Positions 55,937-64,000 of a DNA stretch of 64,000 nucleotides are shown here, piece after piece. Positions within the stretch are counted from its first letter, which is position 1. Each line of letters begins with the position of its first letter. The notes below the pieces were generated by a model. That model did not search any database. It had not been told where the DNA came from and saw only the letters and a program-made list of their open reading frames with translations. Source of the DNA: Gracilariopsis chorda (lineage: Eukaryota > Rhodophyta > Florideophyceae > Gracilariales > Gracilariaceae); NCBI GenBank assembly GCA_003194525.1, contig NBIV01000236.1, positions 79,227 to 143,226 on the forward strand, in the 5' to 3' direction. The position numbers and the translations under genes are program-made.

Positions 55937-58900
55937 TGGTACTCTCGAGGAGGGAGCTCTTCTGACTCTAACGCTGCATTTACTTCTTATGACGGTTCTT
56001 CTATTGACGTCGTAAGTTTCTTCTTTTACTTTGAGAATGTTGGGATGAGAGGAAAGACTGACGAGGACATGGCACTTGAGTTGCTTGGTTTCCTTGAGAA
56101 CAAAGCCTTTGAGTTCTACTATGATTCTTATGCTGTTAATGGTTCACTTTCGGAAGAAGCAAAAGACTACCGCTCCGTTAAGCAAGCTTTCATCGATCGT
56201 TTTGGAAAAGCCGAGGAACCTGAGGAAGATATACGCCTTGCAATTTCTGCTAAATTGGATTATGCAGACTTGGTTGGTTCCTTGACCTATATGGACAACC
56301 TCTTCTTAAAGGCAGGATTCAACGCTAAGGCTAAGTTGGGTCTTTTGAAGAAAGCTGTAATGGAATACGCTGATCTAGCCCAGTTCGTTGTTTTCCGTGG
56401 CGCTGATGATTATGATGAGTTGAAGGTTCAAGTGAAAGCCTTCGATGCTGCCCGGAAGGCAATGGGGAACTACGTTTCATTAAGTACCCCACCTAAGCGT
56501 ATTGTCCAAAACCACAGGTCTTCTGAAGAAACTATCTCTCATGCTTTGGAGTCTAAGGTCGACAAACTCTCTGAGCAGTTTGCTCAGCTGTCATTAATGG
56601 TTAAGAAGACACAGACGGAGCGTCGAGACTACGAAAAGGTTTGTTCATACTGCAAGAAGCCCGGACATTATGCTTCGCAATGTGACTCTAATCCGCACCG
56701 AGATACGCGATGCCCGCGTTGTGGGAAAATTGGACACTCAGAGATCACTTGTTGGCGAAGAATCTGACCCAAAGAGACCCGTAAAGTATAGGATACCAAT
56801 GAGGAATCTAAAGAGTTAGCATCTAATCTTCAGAAAGGATCCGAACCCGTATCAATTGTCACCGAGAACGCTGGGAATGCTGATGTAGTCGCCACAACCA
56901 AGAGAAGTGCTGACGGTGAAGCGTTGCCTAAACAGCGCCGTTCAGACGGTGATGCACCCATCCCGCTTTTTCTCAATCCAACAAGATACGAAGAGAGAGT
57001 TCGGAGACCTAAGGTTCATGAACAGAAAGTCAAGAAGCCGAAACAGAGGAAGTCGAAGAAGCAGAGTCTTCAAGACCATGCAAGCAAATATAACGTTCTC
57101 ACTGAGCTCGCGAATGCCTCTTCCGGACTAACCTTTGGACAACTTATCAGAGGAGACGCAGATGATGCGAAGAAAGAGATTGGTAAGCTCATCGGTCGCA
57201 AAAGCATTGTTCGACGTCCTTTTGTTGGGCCAGTCGGTAAGCAGCCTAGACGTCTTAAGACGGTCCCCGTTATGATATATGGGACTGAGACTGAAGCTTT
57301 GCTCGACTCTGGAGCTGTTCCAAACCTTATGTCAACCAAGCTGTGTGACAGGCTAGCACTGGAACCCAAGCATACGACGAAGAAGATAACTGTTGCCAAT
57401 GGACAGAGCGCCGTGTGCAGAGGAATACTATACGATATCCCTATATCCTTCAGGGGCGTCTCCGTTCCATTAGACTTTCTTGTTATTGATGGTCCGCCAT
57501 TCGACATCATTGTGGGTTGTCCAACACTTGAATCGTTACAAGCCTGCCTTGACCTCGGAAATCAGCACGTGAAGATGAATATTGATGGAAAAAGAGTAAC
57601 ACTTGGCTTTGACTATGCTCGCGTCGAGATTTCAGACGAAGAGGGTTTCCAGACGGATAGCGACGACTTCACTTCAGATTCTGACGCCGCTATTGACTCT
57701 GATACTGGTTCTGAAGACGACGAACAACTCGTGGTTGCTCTAACAGAAAAGAACCATGGCAAGACTCCCGAAATGATCCCGCATTTGGACATCACTACAG
57801 ATGAGCAGCACGAGAAGTTACTCTTTTCAAAACTCTCGCACATTTCAGAGGATGAAAGAGACGACTTGGTTTCTTGTCTGAAGGACTCGAATGTAATCGC
57901 TTAGTCATTGAAAGACTTACGCCCAGCCTATGTGCCTATTTCTCACTCTTTCGAGTTGACAGTTGACAAAACCAATCTACTTCAGAGCCAGGAGGATGTC
58001 GCCGAAGCACAACGAGTTCGAACGCAAGGAGATTGATCTTCTTCTTGAAGCTGGTATCATTAACCCTTCAGCCTCTGCTTGGTCGTTTCCAATTGTCATT
58101 GCCTCGAAGAAAGATGGAAGCGCAAGGTTTTGTGTCGATTACAGAGAGCTGAACAGAGTCATGAAAGCTGTCCGCTGGCCTTTGCCACACATGGAAGAGA
58201 TCTTTGACGAACTTGGAGGTTGCTGTGTCTTCACTACGCTCGACCTGTTCTCTGGATACTGGCAAGTCAAGATGTCTGAGGATTGCAAAGATATGACGAC
58301 CTTTGTGTGCTAATACGGAACTTTCATGTTCGGAAGTCATGCCATTTGGTCTCATGAATGCCCCTTCCACCTTTCAACAGATGATGGATCATGTGCTAAG
58401 AGGACTTCCATTCGTTCGGGTTTACATTGATGACGTTTTCATATTCTCAAGAAGCCTCAGAGAGCACTTGATTCACTTGAAGGCTGTGATTGGTCGGATT
58501 GCGAAGCATGGATTGAAGCTCAAACTGTCCAAATGTTTCTTTGCACTATCGGAGGTGTCTCCTCTAGGCCATGTCATCAACGGAGATGGAGTGCACGTGG
58601 ACCAGGAGAAGATTGCTAAGATCCAGGATGCCCCAATACCTGCCACCACTACGGAACTACGATCTTTTCTGGGACTAGCCGGATACTATGGAAGGTTCAT
58701 CAGAAACTTTGCTGAGACTTCCGCCGTGCTTCACAGTGCTACCTCGGGGAATAAGAAGCTGAGTTGGACCGGAGAGATGCTAGAAGCTTTCCACGGTCTG
58801 AAGAAAAAGATGACTGAGCCTCCGGTACTTTCATTTCCAAACTTCGAGCAGCCTTTCTTTGTGGAAACGGACGCCTCTAGTGTTTCACTCGGCGCAGTTC

Positions 58901-60507
58901 TCTCTCAGAAAAAGGAAAATGGGAAGATACATCCTCTGCAGTTTGCCAGTCGTACTATGACCGCTGCGGAAAAGAACTACTCGGCATGTGAAAGAGAAGC
59001 ATTGGCATTTATCTTTGCTCTCAAGAAGTTCAGATTGTATCTACTCTCGTCTGTTCCATTCAAGGTAATCACGGACCATATGGCTTTACGATATTCATTT
59101 CAGAAGCGCGATATACATGGACGCTTAGCTCGCTGGCTAGACTTTCTGGCCGAGTATGACTTTGAAATAGTGTATCGCGCAGGCAAGGAGAATGGCGCAG
59201 CAGATTATCTGTCAAGGATAGTTCACGGAGACGAGGTCGAGCCGTTAGAAGATGAAAGCGACCTTGCTTGTATGGCTGTTGAGCCTGACGACTTCTCCGT
59301 TCTTGAACCATACTACGAAACATTGCGCGCTTCTTCTGTGGTCTGCTTACAGATGAGACTGATGCACGTCTCTGCCAAGCGATCCGACGAAATGCGAAGA
59401 AAGTCCTGGTCTGGGAAGGAAAATTGTTCAGAAGGATGCCAAACGCACTGCGAGTTGTTCCTGTTATTGGTCGGCGACAGATCATTATCAAGTCATTTCA
59501 TGATGAGATTGGACACTGGGATTTGAAGAGTACAAGGAAGTTCATCACTGAGAGATACTGGTGGCCCACTATGCATGAAGATATCGTCAACTACGTCAAG
59601 AGTTGTGACGAATGCCAGAGACTCGCACCACTACCAAGGTATTACAGCAACCTTCGGACTCCCATTTCCTCTCTCTTTGACGTCTTGTCGATTGATTTTG
59701 CAGGTCCTCTTCCGACTACCGAATCCGGAAACCGTTTCATTCTGGTTTGTGTTGAGCATTTCGACTGGTTGGCCACTTGCGTACCGAAAATGGTCTACGT
59801 CACAAGAGGTCATAGACTTCGTGAGAAAAGAGATCATTGCCGTGTTTGGTTTCCCTCGTATCGTGGTGTTGGACAATGCTACATGCTTCACGTCTAAGTC
59901 GCTCGTCTTATTCATGGAGGACCATGGTATCAAATGGAAAACGGTCTGGGCGTACGCCCCCATGTCCAATGGCTGAGCTGAAAGGATGGTTGGTACTCTG
60001 AAAAGAGCAATAGGAAAGAAAGCTCTGGATAATCGTTCAAGTTGGGACGAACACCTGCCTTCGGTTCTGTACGGATACCGGTGCAGACATCTTGCCAGTG
60101 GGAGCTCTCCGTTCGAGTTGCTTTACGGCGTGAAACCACGTATGACCTCCGATGAAGGTGGTGTCGTGGCACGAGTTGGGGACTCCTCCGACCGGTTCCG
60201 CTCAGTGGAGCTGCTCGCATCAAGGAATCATAGAGCTAAACGTTCTGCTCTGAGGCCTTTGAAGGAAGTCGATGCAGTCTCCATTACGAAGTTTGAAGTC
60301 GGTGATCTGGTCCTTGTGGCTCGTGGAAAGGCCCTGAACACTACCGTGAAATGGGCTGCTTTTTCCTCTAAGTACTTTGGCCCATGTCGTGTGGTGAGGG
60401 CTTACCATCCAAGGTACACGTTGGTTTCTCCACACAACCGGTACACTCGCCATGGAATATACGCCCGTCGTTTGAAGAAGTATATTGTGCGCCCGATGGA
60501 AGGTTAG
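55925..60507 (+). pseudogene. gag-pol of array unit E (degenerate)
   Basis: Almost the same as unit D, including the TGA at 56765, the TAG at 57902, the TAA plus +1 shift near 58311-58335, the loss of frame near 59318 and the TGA at 59973. Private changes include an extra A near 57969 and a C insertion near 59762. TAG of copy B/D integrase reads TAC here. Shared lesions show that D and E descend from one already dead unit by tandem duplication. Confidence 0.92.
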
Positions 60508-60551
60508 GTTTTCAGGTTGCCGCGGCGTGGCAACCCTTGAGGTTGGGTTTG

Positions 60552-61618
60552 TGTCGGTCGCGAATGTTGCGGAATGTGCCAGACATTGCTGGAACACAAG
60601 TGTAGAATGTTCCAGTAGTGTGTACCACATTGCACGCTTTGTTGGCCCAGCAAAGACTGCAGTATTTTAGTGATGCTGGCGCAAATTGTCGCTTTATTAT
60701 TGGTTAGTGTGCAGCTCCAGAGGTCTCTAGAAGCCAATGGAGTAACCTAGACGCACACATGAGTAACTAGCAAGTAGAAATAGCGTATTCGGCTCGTTTG
60801 TAGAGCCTCTAAACACTATAAAAAAAGAGGTTCTGAGGTTTGGACTTCGGTCTAAACTCACCTCAACAATCGACCAACATCTAAGCCCCACCCCCTATCA
60901 ACCTTCAGCCACTTCAACTATCATCACCAACCAGTGAGGCGTTCGCCGCTGGATAAAGGGCTTCTAGTGAGGCGTGTGCCGCTAGTTGTCCAATAGGGTA
61001 GGGAAGTACCGTCGCTAAGACCGGTTGAAGCGCCTTAGGCGTGGACGGGAGACGGGTAGTGTGTACCAAAGGTGTTTCTGTTGTCTGTGAGCCCCACCGG
61101 AGCTTTGCTTGGATAACGGTGTCGGTCGAAAGACCTGGTGATTTCCGGACGGAAGTACTTGACGGGAAGCTATCCGCAGGCGACGTGCCGTGCAACCTTT
61201 CCTACAAAGGGCCAGCTTGGGTATAGAGTGAAAGCATATCCCGCTGTTAGTAGCTCTCCTCGGGAAGCCCTGTAAGGATTGTATGCGCCTGCTTCTGGTT
61301 AGTGCAGAGGTAGGTAGGCTGCAGCATCCACTTCACATCCGGAGTGTCTGACCGGAAGCCGAGGGTCTGACCCTTAGTGATCCTTGACATAATTCTTGGG
61401 TTGCGCGCCGTTTCAACAAGAAGTTAAGAAGTTTTATTTGGGGATTGAGCCTCTTGCTCTCCCTAGTGTTGTTTTTTTTTCATCGAGTGGGTTTAGTTCT
61501 TTTGATATCACTGTTTTCAACTTGTTTTGGGGCTTTTTAGCTACGAAGAGCACCCTTTTGGCTTTTATTATTACAACTTTTTGGCCCCCTGCGTCACCGT
61601 CCCGTGATGGCGCCCACA
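60552..61618 (+). repeat. Array LTR 3
   Basis: 1067 bp. It carries small private insertions (for example AAATAGCGTATTC near 60778, and an extra T before AGCTACGAAGAG). Confidence 0.92.
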
Positions 61619-64000
61619 TGGTACTCTCGAGGAGGGAGCTCTTCTGACTCTAACGCTGCATTTACTTCTTATGACGGTTCTTCTATTGACGTCGTAAGTT
61701 TCTTCTTTTTACTTTGAGAATGTTGGGATGAGAGGAAAGACTGACGAGGACATGGCACTTGAGTTGCTTGGTTTCCTTGAGAACAAAGCCTTTGAGTTCT
61801 ACTATGATTCTTATGCTGTTAATGGTTCACTTTCGGAAGAAGCAAAAGACTACCGCTCCGTTAAGCAAGCTTTCATTGATCGTTTTGGAAAAGCCAAGGA
61901 ACCTGAGGAAGATATACGCCTTGCAATTTCTGCTAAATTGGATTATGCAGACTTGGTTGGTTCCTTGACCTATATGGACAACCTCTTCTTAAAGGCAGGA
62001 TTCAACGCTAAGGCTAAGTTGGGTCTTTTGAAGAAAGCTGTAATGGAATACGCTGATCTAGCCCAGTTCGTTGTTTTCCGTGGCGCTGATGATTATGATG
62101 AGTTGAAGGTTCAAGTGAAAGCCTTCGATGCTGCCCGGAAGGCAATGGGGAACTACGTTTCATTAAGTACCCCACCTAAGCGTATTGTCCAAAACCACAG
62201 GTCTTCTGAAGAAACTATCTCTCATGCTTTGGAGTCTAAGGTCGACAAACTCTCTGAGCAGTTTGCTCAGCTGTCATTAATGGTTAAGAAGACACAGACG
62301 GAGCGTCGAGACTACGAAAAGGTTTGTTCATACTGCAAGAAGCCCGGACATGATGCTTCGCAATGTGACTCTAATCCGCACCGAGATACGCGATGCCCGC
62401 GTTGTGGGAAAATTGGACACTCAGAGATCACTTGTTGGCGAAGAATCCGACCCGAAGAGACCCGTAAAGTATAGGATACCAATGAGGAATCTAAAGAGTT
62501 AGCATCTAATCTTCAGAAAGGATCCGAACCCGTATCAATTGTCACCGAGAACGCTGGGAATGCTGATGTAGTCGCCACAACCAAGAGAAGTGCTGACGGT
62601 GAAGCGTTGCCTAAACAGCGCCGTTCAGACGGTGATGCACCCATCCCGCTTTTTTTCAATCCAACAAGATACGAAGAGAGAGTTCGGAGACCTAAGGTTC
62701 ATGAACAGAAAGTCAAGAAGCCGAAACAGAGGAAGTCGAAGAAGCAGAGTCTTCAAGACCATGCAAGCAAATATAACGTTCTCACTGAGCTCGCGAATGC
62801 CTCTTCCGGACTAACCTTTGGACAACTTATCAGAGGAGACGCAGATGATGCGAAGAAAGAGATTGGTAAGCTCATCGGTCGCAAAAGCATTGTTCGACGT
62901 CCTTTTGTTGGGCCAGTCGGTAAGCAGCCTAGACGTCTTAAGACGGTCCCCGTTATGATATATGGGACTGAGACTGAAGCTTTGCTCGACTCTGGAGCTG
63001 TTCCAAACCTTATGTCAACCAAGCTGTGTGACAGGCTAGCACTGGAACCCAAGCATAAGACGAAGAAGATAACTGTTGCCAATGGACAGAGCGCCGTGTG
63101 CAGAGGAATACTATACGATATCCCTATATCCTTCAGGGGCGTCTCCATTCCATTAGACTTTCTTGTTATTGATGGTCCGCCATTCGACATCATTGTGGGT
63201 TGTCCAACACTTGAATCGTTACAAGCCTGCCTTGACCTCGGAAATCAGCACGTGAAGATGAATATTGATGGAAAAAGAGTAACACTTGGCTTTGACTATT
63301 CTCGCGTCGAGATTTCAGACGAAGAGGGTTTTCCAGACGGATAGCGACGACTTCACTTCAGATTCTGACGCCGCTATTGACTCTGATACTGGTTCTGAAG
63401 ACGACGAACAACTCGTGGTTGCTCTAACAGAAAAGAACCATGGCAAGACTCCCGAAATGATCCCGCATTTGGACATCATTACAGATGAGCAGCACGAGAA
63501 GTTACTCTTTTCAAAACTCTCGCACATTTCAGAGGATGAAAGAGACGACTTGGTTTCTTGTCTGAAGGACTCGAATGTAATCGCTTGGTCATTGAAAGAC
63601 TTACGCCCAGCCTATGTGCCTATTTTCTCACTCTTTCGAGTTGACAGTTGACAAACCAATCTACTTCAGAGCCAGGAGGATGTCGCCGAAGCACAACGAG
63701 TTCGAACGCAAGGAGATTGATCTTCTTCTCGAAGCTGGTATCATTACCCCTTCAGCCTCTGCTTGGTCGTTTCCAATTGTCATTGCCTCGAAGAAAGATG
63801 GAAGCGCAAGGTTTTGTGTCGATTACAGAGAGCTGAACAGAGTCATGAAAAGCTGTCCGCTGGCCTTTGCCACACATGGAAGAGATCTTTGACGAACTTG
63901 GAGGTTGCTGTGTCTTCACTACGCTCGACCTGTTCTCTGGATACTGGCAAGTCAAGATGTCTGAGGATTGCAAAGATATGACGACCTTTGTGTGCTAATA
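61607..64000 (+). pseudogene. gag to RT of array unit F (degenerate, cut by window end)
   Basis: It starts at ATG 61607. A T insertion near 61706 breaks gag early. The arginine codon that is TGA in D and E is intact, but a TAG follows at 62472. Protease with LLDSGA is in frame 62607-63344. Single-base insertions near 63331, 63625 and 63848 break the rest, and the RT TAA (TGCTAATA) shared with D and E closes the window. Unit F kept TGG where D and E have TAG (about 63586), so it branched off before some D/E lesions. Confidence 0.92.

Larger units (their letters stand above)
47729..64000 (+). mobile_element. Tandem array of family-1 Gypsy units sharing LTRs
   Basis: The order is: 5'-truncated pol (47729-49150), LTR, internal, LTR, internal, LTR, internal, continuing past the window end. 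LTR starts lie at 49195, 54873 and 60552, so the period is 5678-5679 bp, and neighbouring units share a single LTR. This is the product expected from unequal recombination between LTRs or element copies, not independent insertions. Units D and E share the same stops and frameshifts; unit F shares some of them. Confidence 0.95.

Overview
Nuclear DNA of a eukaryote. The genes are eukaryotic (COPI delta subunit, gamma-tubulin complex protein, RBBP4/MSI1 WD40 protein, bZIP factor). They are compact, with none to three short introns (about 60-130 nt, GTRNGT...AG), and sit in small islands between LTR retrotransposons. Together with a bacterial-type RsmI that carries an N-terminal extension, this suits an alga, most simply a red alga with Chondrus-like gene islands. 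That taxonomic guess is inference.

Layout. 1-2283: 5' part of a Ty3/Gypsy element (family 1, copy A, minus strand). 2284-12736: gene island with a bZIP gene, a divergent BFR1-like/delta-COP pair, a SET-domain-like gene and a poorly resolved spliced gene. 12737-29719: family-1 copy B (plus strand), split at 15561-25798 by a complete 10.2-kb chromodomain-containing Gypsy element (family 2, minus strand) with 808-bp LTRs and a 5-bp ATTGA target duplication. 29720-46142: second gene island with two tandem LtrA-like membrane protein genes, a kinase-like fragment, MSI1/RBBP4, RsmI, a PKR1-like V-ATPase assembly factor, GCP2 and a coiled-coil protein. 46177-47330: relic of a Helitron PIF1-type helicase. 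47729-64000: tandem array of family-1 units (LTR-internal-LTR-internal-LTR...) with a 5678-5679 bp period and many shared inactivating mutations.

Main structural result. The 5-bp sequence beside the 5' LTR of copy A (TGGTC, read on minus) equals the 5 bp after the 3' LTR of copy B, while copy B has no matching duplication of its own. The same two flanks also carry the two halves of one MITE (27-bp terminal inverted repeats, TAA duplication). The simplest reading is that the 10.45-kb gene island 2284-12736 was inverted by recombination between the oppositely oriented copies A and B.

The most unusual sequence is the family-2 element. It is filled with short perfect inverted repeats (4-10 bp arms, 2-6 nt loops), in places one every ~20-25 nt, in LTRs and coding DNA. 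It also has an antisense ATG-initiated ORF with its own AATAAA, a probable -1 frameshift site before pol, and a very long palindrome-rich linker before the chromodomain.
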